A DNA stretch of 64,000 bases from NCBI GenBank assembly GCA_964500205.1, contig CAZCNS010000012.1, positions 62,001-126,000 on the forward strand, given 5' to 3'. Shown here in pieces: positions 23,943-33,014 of this stretch. The stretch is from UBA10329 sp964500205 (lineage in GTDB: Bacteria > Bacteroidota > Bacteroidia > UBA10329). Numbering within the stretch: position 1 is the stretch's first letter; the number at the start of each line of letters is the position of its first letter. Below the pieces are notes generated by a model. It was not told the origin of the DNA. It was given only the letters and a program-made list of their open reading frames with translations, and ran no database searches. Position numbers and translations under genes: made by a program.

Positions 23943-24021
23943 CGTCTTTGTAGGAACGCCCGAGGAACTGGTGAAGTGCGAGGGGTCGTTGACGGGGAGG
24001 GCGTTGCGGGGGAAGGTGTGA
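23943..24021 (+). pseudogene. Degenerate uvrA 3' end
   Basis: 79 bases align without gaps to uvrA 23312-23390 at about 85 percent. The frame reads VFVGTPEELVKCEGSLTGRA and LRGKV then TGA, against VFEGTPEELVKCEASLTGRA and MRWKV in the intact gene. It is a spare tail displaced beyond the TA module. Confidence 0.9.
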
Positions 24022-24041
24022 GACTCAGAGGTTTTCTGAAC

Positions 24042-24479
24042 TCATTTATTCCTTCCCATTTCCTCCCTCACCTCCCAAGTATGGTCGCTTAGCAGCTTTA
24101 CACCTGCAATATGTTCATAGGGCGCGGTGCGGCCCCACTCTTTAGGTCTCACCATACTGAGAACCAACTTTCCGTCTCTTTTTCGGTAGAGTTGGTATTC
24201 GTGACCGATGATAGGGTCGAAGCCCATCTCCGCACCGTAAATAAGTGCGGAGACCTGTTTGCGTTTCTCGATCCTTTCCACTTGCTGTGCCAAGAGATTG
24301 ATCTGCTCCCTGATCTGATCGAGTTGCAGTTCGGTCTGTTCGGTCATGGCTGAGAGGGCATTGGCCTTGATCCGGCCCACATCTTCCGGTCTGATTACCA
24401 CACCGCCTATGGTATGAGGGTAGGCAAGCGTTCCAGGTGTCTCGGTCACCTTGTCCTTGTCGATCGGGTTGTGGTTCAT
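24042..24479 (-). CDS. DUF2452 domain protein
   Basis: A 145-residue cytoplasmic protein. The segments LAYPHTIGGVVIRPEDVGRI, a long coiled helix with QLDQIREQINLLAQQVERIE, and LIYGAEMGFDPIIGHEYQLY followed by LLSDHTWEV match the DUF2452 family found in Bacteroidota and some other bacteria. The function is unknown. It lies convergent with the uvrA-TA block, 20 bases after the copied uvrA tail. Confidence 0.8.
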   Translation of the reverse strand: MNHNPIDKDKVTETPGTLAYPHTIGGVVIRPEDVGRIKANALSAMTEQTELQLDQIREQINLLAQQVERIEKRKQVSALIYGAEMGFDPIIGHEYQLYRKRDGKLVLSMVRPKEWGRTAPYEHIAGVKLLSDHTWEVREEMGRNK

Positions 24480-24544
24480 TGTGTCAGCTTTTGCCGGAAG
24501 GGTATGGGGAATTAACAGCGCAGTCGCGTTACTGTTCCGCAGAG

Positions 24545-26557
24545 CTACTCAATTGGTGCCAAGCGTTGCAGGTCTGATCCTTTCCGCACGAACACCGCTG
24601 GCGATCCGAGCGGTGCGCGTACCTCGTTGATCCTCCCACCCATGAACACCGTACCGTAGAACAGATGGATCCAGTCCCCTTCAGGGAAATAACCGCTTAC
24701 AACCTCTTGGCCGCGCGTGGTCACTGGCAGCACCAGCAGGTCATCGCCCACCACGAACTGGTGTTGTGTGTCAAGACATTCTGGGTCGTCCGGGCAGACC
24801 AGCCAAGGGTGTCGAACTACGGGGACACCCGTTTCTACAGCCTCTTCGACCAACTTTCTGAGATACGGCTCCAAGTGCTTGTGGATCTTCGCGAAGCGAG
24901 CAAAGAACCGCTGCGTCTCATCATCCGTGTAGTATTGTATCATGTCGTTCGGCAGCAGCCCTTCATGGGTGCGAAAAACGGGCGTGAACGCTTCGAACTC
25001 GATCCAGCGGAAAAGCAGTTCCTTGTCGCGGAGATACTTCTTGAAAATGGGATAGTTGATAGCTGTATAACCTCCTATATCGCTGTGATTTAGTTGAATA
25101 CCGCTTAAGCCCGAGGAAATCATCGCGTTGATGGCAGAGGGAAGGCCGTCATGCTCCTGAAAGCTCACCATCTGATCTCCGGCCCAGAAAAGGGCGCTGA
25201 TGCCAGCGGAGCCGGTCCACCCGCTACGGCTGAAGAATGCGATGTCCCCTTCGCGGCCAGCTTCGCGGATGGCCTCGCGGTTCACCAGTGCCCAGTCTGC
25301 CGCATAGCGGTTGTGGTAGTCCTTGGGATCGATGCCTGAATGCAGAAGGGCATCGAAGGGCAGCCACTCGGCAAAATCTGCCATCCAGCCGCTGAGACTG
25401 TTGCCGATCATGTTCCTCTTGATGATATCCTTAATCCAGGTTCGGGCATCTGGGTTGGTGAGGTCGAGCATGTAGCCTTTGAAGCCCCCGAATGGGATGA
25501 GGTAAGGCAAACCGTTCCTGCGATGCACAATCAGTTTTTTGCTAACGGCCTCATCGGTCATAACTGTCCCTTCCAGCAGAAATGGATTGATGTAGCCCAG
25601 CACGCGCACCCCCTGCTCTTCCATCTCCTTGCAGAAACGGCTGAAGTCGGGGTAGCTGAGGGAGTCGGGGCACCACTCCCAGTGCAGCCGCGAGCCGATG
25701 CTGGTCTTCTTCTTGCCCACCCAGTCCTGTATCCAGATGGCCGTGACGGGATTGCCGTGGGCCTTTGCTTCCTTCACGCGCTGACGCACGAGGTCCGCAC
25801 CGCCTTGAATACCGAGTATCGTGCCATAGGCCCAGTCGGGCAGTGAGGGCATGCGGCCCAGATGTGCGGTGACTTTTGTGAGCAGCTCCTTAGGCGAATC
25901 GGCCTTCCAGACCCGCAGAATCAGTCGGTTGTCGTGAACCTTGAAGCTTACGTGGCCCGGGCGGCTCAGGTCGATCTCGCTGAAGCAGTCGTTCTCGATC
26001 AGATAGGCCGTGTTGTCCGTCCCAAGTATGAGCGGAATTGGCAGATAAGTGCTGAACTCATGGCCGCCCGCACCTGCGAGATTGGCCAGTCCGGTCACAG
26101 GTCGGTCGCCCCGCCCGATGCCGTTCTCTTCAACAAGAAAAGGGATTTTTCTGCCCGAAAGCTCCACATGGCTGAACTGCTCCCCGCCACCGAACCAGCG
26201 GACAGCCCTATCCGTCTCCAACACCAATTCGGTGACCGTTCTCTGCCTGTCGCTGGCAGTGATGGTGACCACCAACGCCCCGTTGTCCTCGATCACATCC
26301 CAATTGGCCGTTAAACTGTTCTTGACAGGTGAAGCGATTATCTCCCGCACTTTGTACGACCCCAGTTTCCCTTCATAGGAAAAGGTCAAGTCTGGAAAAT
26401 GAAGCGTTGAATTGTTGATCAGCGCCACATCGTCTTGAAGGATGCTGACGCGATCGCCACCGGCCAAGATGCGCACATCCTGAGCGTTAGCGACCGTTGC
26501 GCAGAAAAACAAAAGAAGCGGGATTACCCGCAAGAAGACAGAATTGAGCATGCCCAA
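24545..26557 (-). CDS. GH31 glycosidase, YihQ/sulfoquinovosidase-like
   Basis: A 670-residue secreted glycoside hydrolase of family 31 with a signal peptide (LLLFFCATVANA-QD). The catalytic nucleophile is expected in GWMADFAEWLPFDALLHSG, and the acid/base Asp in FWAGDQMVSFQEHDGL. SDIGGYT and RWIEFEAFTPVFRTHEG are further YihQ-type motifs. The stretch AIWIQDWVGKKKTSIGSRLHWEW keeps the Arg and Trp that in E. coli YihQ contact the sulfonate of sulfoquinovose, so sulfoquinovosides from photosynthetic membranes are a plausible substrate. That specificity is inference. No other sulfoquinovose genes are adjacent. A symporter gene lies about 1.2 kb away. Confidence 0.85.
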   Translation of the reverse strand: MGMLNSVFLRVIPLLLFFCATVANAQDVRILAGGDRVSILQDDVALINNSTLHFPDLTFSYEGKLGSYKVREIIASPVKNSLTANWDVIEDNGALVVTITASDRQRTVTELVLETDRAVRWFGGGEQFSHVELSGRKIPFLVEENGIGRGDRPVTGLANLAGAGGHEFSTYLPIPLILGTDNTAYLIENDCFSEIDLSRPGHVSFKVHDNRLILRVWKADSPKELLTKVTAHLGRMPSLPDWAYGTILGIQGGADLVRQRVKEAKAHGNPVTAIWIQDWVGKKKTSIGSRLHWEWCPDSLSYPDFSRFCKEMEEQGVRVLGYINPFLLEGTVMTDEAVSKKLIVHRRNGLPYLIPFGGFKGYMLDLTNPDARTWIKDIIKRNMIGNSLSGWMADFAEWLPFDALLHSGIDPKDYHNRYAADWALVNREAIREAGREGDIAFFSRSGWTGSAGISALFWAGDQMVSFQEHDGLPSAINAMISSGLSGIQLNHSDIGGYTAINYPIFKKYLRDKELLFRWIEFEAFTPVFRTHEGLLPNDMIQYYTDDETQRFFARFAKIHKHLEPYLRKLVEEAVETGVPVVRHPWLVCPDDPECLDTQHQFVVGDDLLVLPVTTRGQEVVSGYFPEGDWIHLFYGTVFMGGRINEVRAPLGSPAVFVRKGSDLQRLAPIE

Positions 26558-26627
26558 AGGTCAGGTTTTCTGACCTTCGGGCTCCACAGTCAACTGAGAC
26601 TGATAACTGTTTGGCTTGAAAAACAGG

Positions 26628-27689
26628 TTACTGAACGATGACCTTCCTTGTAATCACGGTACTTCCGTTAATGGGCAGCAGACGTAGGATGTACATGCCG
26701 GGCGCCACGCCATGTATGTCCACATTGAGGCGGTCGCGGTCGAGTATGGTCTCCGAGCGCACTGTGCGGCCGTCCAAGGTCATCAGCTCGGCTGTGATGA
26801 ACCCTTGCTGCGGCATTTCTACCGTGAACATGCCATGTGCGGGTTGTGGGTAGATGCGTACATCTGTTTCGCTTGCATCGGCAATGGAGGTTGGGGCAAC
26901 AATAGGTGGGATGGAACTCCAAGTGAAATTCTTGGGATTGCCGATGCTGTCGAATGAAAGTTCCGCAACAGCCAGTTTGGTCTCTTTCGCCAACCAACTG
27001 TAGCTGGTCGATTCGCCTGGGCCGGTAAAATCCTCCTGCAATGCCCATTGGCTGAAAGAGAAGAGTTTTATCCAAACGGAATCCACGGTAAAATCTGTGG
27101 ACTTCACACGCAAGCATTCGTACGTGCCGACCGGAGTGGTGATCTGCCCGTAACCGTCCGTTGTGTCGAACACATGGCCGTAATGCCGCAACCGTACACT
27201 GTGAACCAATGGGATTCCATGGTCGGTGGTAATCACTTCAAAGTAATACTCATGGTCGCCAGTGCTCTCATACGTCCTCGGAAACTCATGAACAGTGAGT
27301 GCAGGATTGAAAACAGAGACAATGTTCCCACCGTTCTGGAGCAGGTCACCAGCGGCACCTGTTGAGATCATCTCCGTGCTGTTGACATCAAAGAACAGAT
27401 AGGTCGAATTATCATTGGTCATGGCCAGGTTGCTGCCTTGAAACTGAGCGGCATGAGGGGTGCTTGGCACCGAAACTACGCTGGTGGTGACGGTCTCATG
27501 TTGAACGGGTGCCGGAAACGTCCATTGTTGCCCAGCCCCGGCCGGCCCCGGGCCATAGACGGTCATGGTATCGCGATAGCGGATGATCTGGTCACCGATT
27601 ACAGGCAGGTCGTTGAATTCGTACGTGATCTGCGCTTCAGTAGCCTGAGCAGCGATCATTCCGATGGCAAACAGGTAGATTTTCCTCAA
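26628..27689 (-). CDS. Secreted protein with T9SS type A sorting domain
   Basis: A 353-residue protein with a signal peptide (MRKIYLFAIGMIAAQATEAQ) and a C-terminal type IX secretion sorting domain: VRIYPQPAHGMFTVEMP, GRTVRSETI and GMYILRLLPINGSTVITRKV. The middle part is beta-rich and of unknown function. The start is TTG at 27689, since no ATG lies in frame that would keep the signal peptide. It would be moved across the outer membrane by T9SS and attached or released. It is divergent from the symporter gene. Confidence 0.82.
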   Translation of the reverse strand: MRKIYLFAIGMIAAQATEAQITYEFNDLPVIGDQIIRYRDTMTVYGPGPAGAGQQWTFPAPVQHETVTTSVVSVPSTPHAAQFQGSNLAMTNDNSTYLFFDVNSTEMISTGAAGDLLQNGGNIVSVFNPALTVHEFPRTYESTGDHEYYFEVITTDHGIPLVHSVRLRHYGHVFDTTDGYGQITTPVGTYECLRVKSTDFTVDSVWIKLFSFSQWALQEDFTGPGESTSYSWLAKETKLAVAELSFDSIGNPKNFTWSSIPPIVAPTSIADASETDVRIYPQPAHGMFTVEMPQQGFITAELMTLDGRTVRSETILDRDRLNVDIHGVAPGMYILRLLPINGSTVITRKVIVQ

Positions 27690-27770
27690 GGGTAAATGGT
27701 TTGGGTTAGGTCTGCAATATCGGATTTTAATGTTGGTTTCATGTTGCGTATTGCATGCGAACTTCGGCCC

Positions 27771-29525
27771 ATGCAGTTGTCCACCCTCGACTGGTCCATC
27801 GTTGCGGCCTTTTTTCTCGTTTCATTGATAATTGGCATTGTGGTCTCGCGCAAGGCGGGGGGCAGTGCTGCGGAGTTTTTCCTTTCGGGACGCAATATGC
27901 CTTGGTGGCTATTGGGGGTCAGCATGGTGGCGACTACTTTCAGTGCCGACACGCCCAATCTGGTCACCGACATCGTTCGCAAGAACGGTGTTTCAGGCAA
28001 CTGGGTATGGTGGGCATTCCTGCTCACAGGCATGCTCACAGTGTTCGTCTATGCAAGGCTTTGGAGACGGTCGGGTGTCCTCACCGATCTCGAGTTCTAC
28101 GAGCTGCGCTATGGAGGGCGAGGTGCTGCATTTCTGCGAGGATTCCGCGCGCTCTATCTCGGTGTGTTCTTCAATGTGATGATCATGGCCACGGTGTGTC
28201 TCGCGGCCATCAAGATCGGAGGGGTGCTGCTGGGCATCAGTCCGGTGCAAACGCTGGTCATCGCTGGCACGGTCACGGTCATTTACAGCTCTCTGGGAGG
28301 GTTGCGTGGCGTGCTCATCACCGATTTTTTCCAGTTCATTCTCGCCATGGTGGGCACGGTATGGGCTGCGTATGCCCTGCTCGATCTGCCACAGGTGGGT
28401 GGTCTCGATGCGCTTTTGGCGAGACCAGAGGTGCAGCGGCTCACCCCGATGTTCCCCGATCCCTCCGACCTCGATGTGTTCATCCCGTTGATGGTCATTC
28501 CGCTGGCGGTGCAGTGGTGGAGCGTGTGGTATCCCGGTGCAGAGCCGGGAGGCGGTGGCTACATCGCGCAGCGGATGCTTGCAGCCAAGGATGAGCACCA
28601 TGCGGTGGGTGCCACGCTGTTCTTCAATGTGGCGCACTACGCCCTCCGTCCATGGCCGTGGATCATCATCGCGCTCTGCTCAGTGGTCGTCTTTCCCGAC
28701 TTGGAAAGCATTGCCAAGGCTTTCCCGCTCATAGATGCGAGCAAGGTGAATGATGACCTTGCTTATCCCGCCATGCTCACCTTTCTACCCTCCGGACTGC
28801 TCGGTCTGGTCATCGCATCGCTCATCGCGGCCTTCATGAGCACCATCTCCACGCACCTTAACTGGGGTAGTAGTTACGTGGTCAACGACTTCTATCAGCG
28901 GTTCATCAGACCTGATGCCACCGAGCGGCAGTTGGTCCTGGTGGGCCGCGTCAGCACGGTGCTGCTGATGGTGATGGCCGCCTTGCTGGCATTGATGCTC
29001 ACCAATGCGCTGCAGGCCTTCAACATCCTGTTGCAGGTAGGGGCGGGCACCGGACTCATTTTCATCCTGCGATGGTTCTGGCCGCGCATCAATGCATGGA
29101 CGGAGATCAGTGGCATGGTCATCTCCTTCTTTGTGGCCATTTTTCTCGAGATCATCAATCCGAGAATGGGACTTATTGAACTCGCATCGCACTGGAACCT
29201 TGTCGTGGGTGTGATGGTTACCACCTTCGGCTGGTTGGCCGTTACCCTCCTCACGCCTCCAGAGAGCAGCGATGTGCTGCGGAGGTTCAGTGAGACTGTG
29301 CGGCCCACCATAGGCTGGAGTGGTCATGGCAATAAGGCAGGGCAGGGGAGTGGGCGTTTCCAGCTACAGCTCCTGTGCATGGTCATCGGCTGCTTTGCTG
29401 TGTATGCGGCACTGTTTGCCACCGGTTCTGTCATTTATGGCAATACGCTGGCTGCACTTGCATTCGGGGCATTGTCCGCGGTTTGTTTCAGTGGGATGGC
29501 CTTTCTGTGGCGCAAGGCAGCATAG
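27771..29525 (+). CDS. Sodium:solute symporter family protein
   Basis: A 584-residue inner-membrane transporter of the SSS family with about 14 hydrophobic segments. The N-terminus LDWSIVAAFFLVSLIIGIVV, then FFLSGRNMPWWLLGVSMVAT and TFSADTPNLVTDIVRK, is the classical sodium-site region. GGLRGVLITDFFQFILAMVG is another family signature. ATG 27771 is chosen because it begins this N-terminus; longer versions add a non-membrane stretch. The substrate is unknown. The nearby glycosidase might supply a sugar, but they are on opposite strands. Confidence 0.9.
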   Translation: MQLSTLDWSIVAAFFLVSLIIGIVVSRKAGGSAAEFFLSGRNMPWWLLGVSMVATTFSADTPNLVTDIVRKNGVSGNWVWWAFLLTGMLTVFVYARLWRRSGVLTDLEFYELRYGGRGAAFLRGFRALYLGVFFNVMIMATVCLAAIKIGGVLLGISPVQTLVIAGTVTVIYSSLGGLRGVLITDFFQFILAMVGTVWAAYALLDLPQVGGLDALLARPEVQRLTPMFPDPSDLDVFIPLMVIPLAVQWWSVWYPGAEPGGGGYIAQRMLAAKDEHHAVGATLFFNVAHYALRPWPWIIIALCSVVVFPDLESIAKAFPLIDASKVNDDLAYPAMLTFLPSGLLGLVIASLIAAFMSTISTHLNWGSSYVVNDFYQRFIRPDATERQLVLVGRVSTVLLMVMAALLALMLTNALQAFNILLQVGAGTGLIFILRWFWPRINAWTEISGMVISFFVAIFLEIINPRMGLIELASHWNLVVGVMVTTFGWLAVTLLTPPESSDVLRRFSETVRPTIGWSGHGNKAGQGSGRFQLQLLCMVIGCFAVYAALFATGSVIYGNTLAALAFGALSAVCFSGMAFLWRKAA

Positions 29526-29558
29526 CATTTTCCCTGTAAACAAAGAATCCTTATGTAG

Positions 29559-29624
29559 CCTGCGGTTTCAACCGCAGGTCAGTAGGTCGAGACGTTGTCA
29601 GGGAAACCGTTTCAACGGTTTTCC
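29559..29624. repeat. Pair of REP-type palindromes
   Basis: Two hairpins in series after the symporter gene: CCTGCGGTTTCAACCGCAGG at 29559-29578 and GGAAACCGTT-TCA-ACGGTTTTCC at 29602-29624. Both centre on TTTCAAC. They look like a dispersed repeat unit and are different from the GCGCAAGTTTG family at 5-7 kb. Confidence 0.6.
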
Positions 29625-29695
29625 GATCTTAGTTTCGATTGTTTACCGGTCACTTAAAATGATTTGAGGGAAAGAGGCGGACACGCATGAACAAG

Positions 29696-29729
29696 AATCC
29701 CCGCCAGACCAAGACCTGACGGGGATTTT
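29696..29729. terminator. Bidirectional terminator
   Basis: Stem AATCCCCGCCAG at 29696-29707 with CCTGACGGGGATTTT at 29715-29729, loop of about seven bases. It lies between the convergent symporter gene and the hypothetical exported protein gene and could serve both. Confidence 0.75.
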
Positions 29730-29749
29730 ATGTTGAGCAAAGAAGAATA

Positions 29750-30286
29750 TCAGAGCTTTTTACCGATGCCGAACACTTTGAACTCTACGCACCAGCTGTC
29801 GAGCTCGCGCTGGTTGTACATAAAGATCTGCACCTTCACTTTCTTGCCTTTCTTGTTCTCGCTGAAAATGGCCTTTTTGTACTCGGTGTCCTCCAAGTAG
29901 ATATCGTTGGTCTTGTCCTTTTCCACAAACACCCAATCCTCGCCAAGGCAGTCGGCAGCGAGTTTTTTCAGGCGGTCGTACTCATCCTGTAGCGTTTCTG
30001 AGTAGAAGCGGGTCTTGGCAGTGTAGGCCACTACTTCAGGGTACCACTCATCGGCTGTGATGTAGGTCTTGATGCCGTCCTTGATGGTAACGTTTGAAAT
30101 CTGGTAGGGCTTGGAGATGCCGCGGATCTCGAAGGTGGTCTCCTCGCCTCTGATAGTGCTGAAATACTCCTGCGCTGCGTCAACGATGGCTTTAAGGTTG
30201 TCGCATTCCCCATCCTGGGCGGCAGCGGTAACTGGGCTGAGCAAAGACGCCAGACCGATAGCGTTCAAAAGCAGATATTTTCTCAT
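29750..30286 (-). CDS. Exported protein of unknown function
   Basis: A 178-residue protein with a clear signal peptide (MRKYLLLNAIGLASLLSPVT, cleavage near AAA-QDG). Three cysteines remain in the mature part (GECDN, ADCLGEDW, SWCVEF). The C-terminal half is lysine-rich with alternating beta segments. I recognise no family. It stands between a terminator and the TPR lipoprotein gene in the same direction as recA. Confidence 0.65.
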   Translation of the reverse strand: MRKYLLLNAIGLASLLSPVTAAAQDGECDNLKAIVDAAQEYFSTIRGEETTFEIRGISKPYQISNVTIKDGIKTYITADEWYPEVVAYTAKTRFYSETLQDEYDRLKKLAADCLGEDWVFVEKDKTNDIYLEDTEYKKAIFSENKKGKKVKVQIFMYNQRELDSWCVEFKVFGIGKKL

Positions 30287-30361
30287 GGTAATGGTTCAGT
30301 TTGATGCGGTGAAATTAGAAAATGACACGAACTACCTCACATTAAGTGTTCTCGCGCTCGC

Positions 30362-31399
30362 TCACTTCTTTCTTAGCAATACATTCAGACGGTCGGCAGC
30401 CTTTTTGAAACCGGGAGCCAGTTGCAAAGCGTACGAGTATTCTCTCTTAGCAGCACCAGGGTCGCCCAATGCCTCATAGCAAAGACCACGCATGTAGATG
30501 GCCTCATGATAGCCGGGGTCTACACGCGTGGCCGCCAGAAAGTGGTTCAATGCCTCCTCGGCATCATCTAATTCTATCAGGTGAATGTAGCCGATGTTGT
30601 AAAGAGCGTTGCGGTGTGTACTGTCGATGGCGAGCAGTCGGTCATAGGTTTCCAGTGCATCCTCTGTGCGTCCGCTTCCCTGCTGTGCGAGACCTAAAGC
30701 ATAAATGGCCTCGGTGGCCTGTGGGTTGATGTCGAGTGCATTCTTGAAAAAAGATTCGGCCAAAGGGTTCTTTTTGCCCCAATGCAAAAGTCCCATACTC
30801 ATTTGCACATCAAAGTTATCGGGATTCTGCTCCGCTGCCAGCATATAGTTCTCCAAAGCGCGGTTCGTATCGCCCACTTCTCTGTAATTCAGTGCTTTGA
30901 TGAGGAAGGGACGATCGTCCTGCGGGTCAATGCGCAGCATGTCGTTGGCATGGACGATGCTTTCCTCATGGCGCTTCACATACAGTTTGAATTGCGCAAG
31001 TCTATAGAGTGCCTCCGTATTCTGTGGGTCGAGCTTCTGGGCCTTCTCCAATGCTCTAAGGCATCTTTTCGGCTCGTTTCTCTGAAAAAAGATGTCGGAT
31101 ATGGTCACATAATAGGCCGATCTTGTGCTGTCCATCAGGATTGCGCGGCCTACATCGGAGAGCGCATAGTCGATGTCGCCCATCTGTACCAGCAACTTCG
31201 CCCGCTCGTTGAACAGGTCTGGGTTGGACGGAGAACGGTCAATGAGTTTCGAGATGCTGTCGAGCGCACGCATCTCAGGCGTGTCAAGAATGTTCTCGGC
31301 CTGTATGTCAGAGGTTGTCTCTGTCGGGCTGCCGCCACAGCCAATGACCGATGCGGCAGCAAGTGCAAGGAAAACAGCATGGAGATGATGTCTCATCAC
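30362..31399 (-). CDS. TPR-repeat lipoprotein
   Basis: A 345-residue protein with a lipoprotein signal (HAVFLALAAASVIGC) and at least seven tetratricopeptide repeats. Examples are LFNERAKLLVQMGDIDYALS, ALYRLAQFKLYVKRHEESIV and AIYALGLAQQGSGRTEDALE. It is probably a periplasm-facing scaffold anchored by lipid. Its start overlaps the recA stop by four bases (ATGA), so it is co-translated with recA. That pairing is unusual for function but common as operon chance. Confidence 0.85.
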   Translation of the reverse strand: MMRHHLHAVFLALAAASVIGCGGSPTETTSDIQAENILDTPEMRALDSISKLIDRSPSNPDLFNERAKLLVQMGDIDYALSDVGRAILMDSTRSAYYVTISDIFFQRNEPKRCLRALEKAQKLDPQNTEALYRLAQFKLYVKRHEESIVHANDMLRIDPQDDRPFLIKALNYREVGDTNRALENYMLAAEQNPDNFDVQMSMGLLHWGKKNPLAESFFKNALDINPQATEAIYALGLAQQGSGRTEDALETYDRLLAIDSTHRNALYNIGYIHLIELDDAEEALNHFLAATRVDPGYHEAIYMRGLCYEALGDPGAAKREYSYALQLAPGFKKAADRLNVLLRKK

Positions 31400-32418
31400 T
31401 CCGCCTCAACCGGTGTACCGACCTCCGAGTAGTGTTCTTTGATCTTTTTCTCTAATTCCTCCATCAGGTCGGGGTTGTCGAGCAGCAGGTCTTTCACCGC
31501 ATCGCGACCCTGCCCCAGCTTGGTGTCCTGATAGCTGAACCATGAGCCGCTCTTCTTGATGATGCCAGCCTCTGAGCCCATGTCGATGATCTCGCCCACT
31601 TTGCTGATACCCGATCCGTACATGATGTCGAACTCTGCTTTACGGAAGGGTGGTGCCACCTTGTTTTTCACCACTTTTACCTTCACTCGGTTGCCCGTCA
31701 CATCATCCGCGCTCTTGATCTGCGTTGACCTTCTGATGTCGATTCGTATGCTGGCGTAGAATTTCAGGGCGTTACCCCCAGTTGTTGTTTCCGGGTTGCC
31801 GAACATCACACCGATCTTCTCACGCAGTTGGTTGATGAAGATGCACACAGTACCGGTCTTGCTGATGGTACCCGTGAGTTTCCGCAGCGCCTGCGACATG
31901 AGCCGGGCATGCAGTCCTACTTTACTGTCGCCCATCTCGCCCTCGATCTCGCTGCGTGGGGTCAGTGCAGCCACCGAGTCGATCACGATGATGTCGATGG
32001 CACCTGAGCGCACGAGGTTGTCCACGATCTCAAGTGCCTGCTCACCGTTGTCGGGCTGTGAGATGAGGAGGTTATCAATGTCAACACCCAGTTTCTCGGC
32101 ATAGAAGCGGTCGAATGCGTGCTCGGCATCAATGAATGCAGCTATACCTCCCTGCTTCTGTGCCTCGGCTATAGCGTGGATGGCGAGGGTGGTCTTACCG
32201 CTCGATTCCGGACCATAGATCTCGATGATGCGTCCGCGAGGGAAACCTCCTACCCCGAGGGCCAGATCTACTCCCAGCGAACCTGTGGGAATGGCCTCCA
32301 CATCCTCCACCTTGCTGTCGCCCATGCGCATGATCGCACCCTTGCCATGGGTCTTCTCCAGCTTGTCCATGGCCATTTGGAGGGCCTTCAGCTTCTCAGT
32401 TTTCACATCCTTTGACAT
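31396..32418 (-). CDS. recA: Recombinase A
   Basis: A 340-residue RecA with Walker A GPESSGKTTLAIHAIAEAQ, IDAEHAFDRFYAEKLGVD, Walker B IIVIDSVAALTPR, loop 2 region FGNPETTTGGNALKFYAS and C-terminal KVGEIIDMGSEAGIIKKSGS. It catalyses strand exchange and SOS co-protease activity. The length is slightly short at the acidic C-terminus but normal for Bacteroidota. It is followed by the TPR lipoprotein with overlapping stop/start and preceded by bcp 15 bases upstream. Confidence 0.98.
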   Translation of the reverse strand: MSKDVKTEKLKALQMAMDKLEKTHGKGAIMRMGDSKVEDVEAIPTGSLGVDLALGVGGFPRGRIIEIYGPESSGKTTLAIHAIAEAQKQGGIAAFIDAEHAFDRFYAEKLGVDIDNLLISQPDNGEQALEIVDNLVRSGAIDIIVIDSVAALTPRSEIEGEMGDSKVGLHARLMSQALRKLTGTISKTGTVCIFINQLREKIGVMFGNPETTTGGNALKFYASIRIDIRRSTQIKSADDVTGNRVKVKVVKNKVAPPFRKAEFDIMYGSGISKVGEIIDMGSEAGIIKKSGSWFSYQDTKLGQGRDAVKDLLLDNPDLMEELEKKIKEHYSEVGTPVEAE

Positions 32419-32433
32419 CGTTTCTTTTGTTTT

Positions 32434-32901
32434 TCAGCCCTCACCCAACACTTCGAGTATCTGGGCCGTATGGTCTTTTGTTTTCACTTTGGTGATGACC
32501 GCTTCAATCAGGCCATCCGCACCGATGACAAATGTAGTACGATGGATCCCGTCATACTCCTTGCCCATGAACTTCTTCGGTCCCCAAACCCCGAATGCCT
32601 TGATCAGGCTCAGATCCGTGTCGGCAATGAGGGTGAATGGAAGATCATGTTTCTCAATGAACTTGGAGTGCAGTTTCTCGCTGTCGGCAGACACGCCTAT
32701 CACCTCAAATCCCCGCTTCTGCAATTCTGCGTGGCTGTCGCGCAGGTCGCATGCCTGCACAGTGCAGCCAGGGGTCATATCTTTCGGATAGAAGTAGAGA
32801 ATGATGCGCCTGCCGCTGAGGCTTGCGCTGCTGAATGCGTTGCCGTTCTGGTCTATCCCTTTGATTTCTGGTGCGTTGTCGCCTTTGGTGAGTGTGGTCA
32901 T
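32434..32901 (-). CDS. bcp: Thiol peroxidase, Bcp-type peroxiredoxin
   Basis: A 155-residue peroxiredoxin of the BCP/PrxQ group, which reduces hydroperoxides using thioredoxin. The active site is YFYPKDMTPGCTVQACDLRD: the first cysteine is peroxidatic and the second, five residues on, is the resolving one. GVSADSEKLHSKFIEKHDLP and the YDGIHRTTFVI segment also fit. It lies just upstream of recA in the same direction and may share its transcript. Confidence 0.95.
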   Translation of the reverse strand: MTTLTKGDNAPEIKGIDQNGNAFSSASLSGRRIILYFYPKDMTPGCTVQACDLRDSHAELQKRGFEVIGVSADSEKLHSKFIEKHDLPFTLIADTDLSLIKAFGVWGPKKFMGKEYDGIHRTTFVIGADGLIEAVITKVKTKDHTAQILEVLGEG

Positions 32902-33014
32902 ATTGGATGTGTTTTGATGTGAGTTGGAACAAACATCAGCATTGGGGCATTGTTCTGAATTGTTGACGGAACGAATCGTGATTTGCAGAATGAAACTTTC
33001 CCTGATTCGGCACG

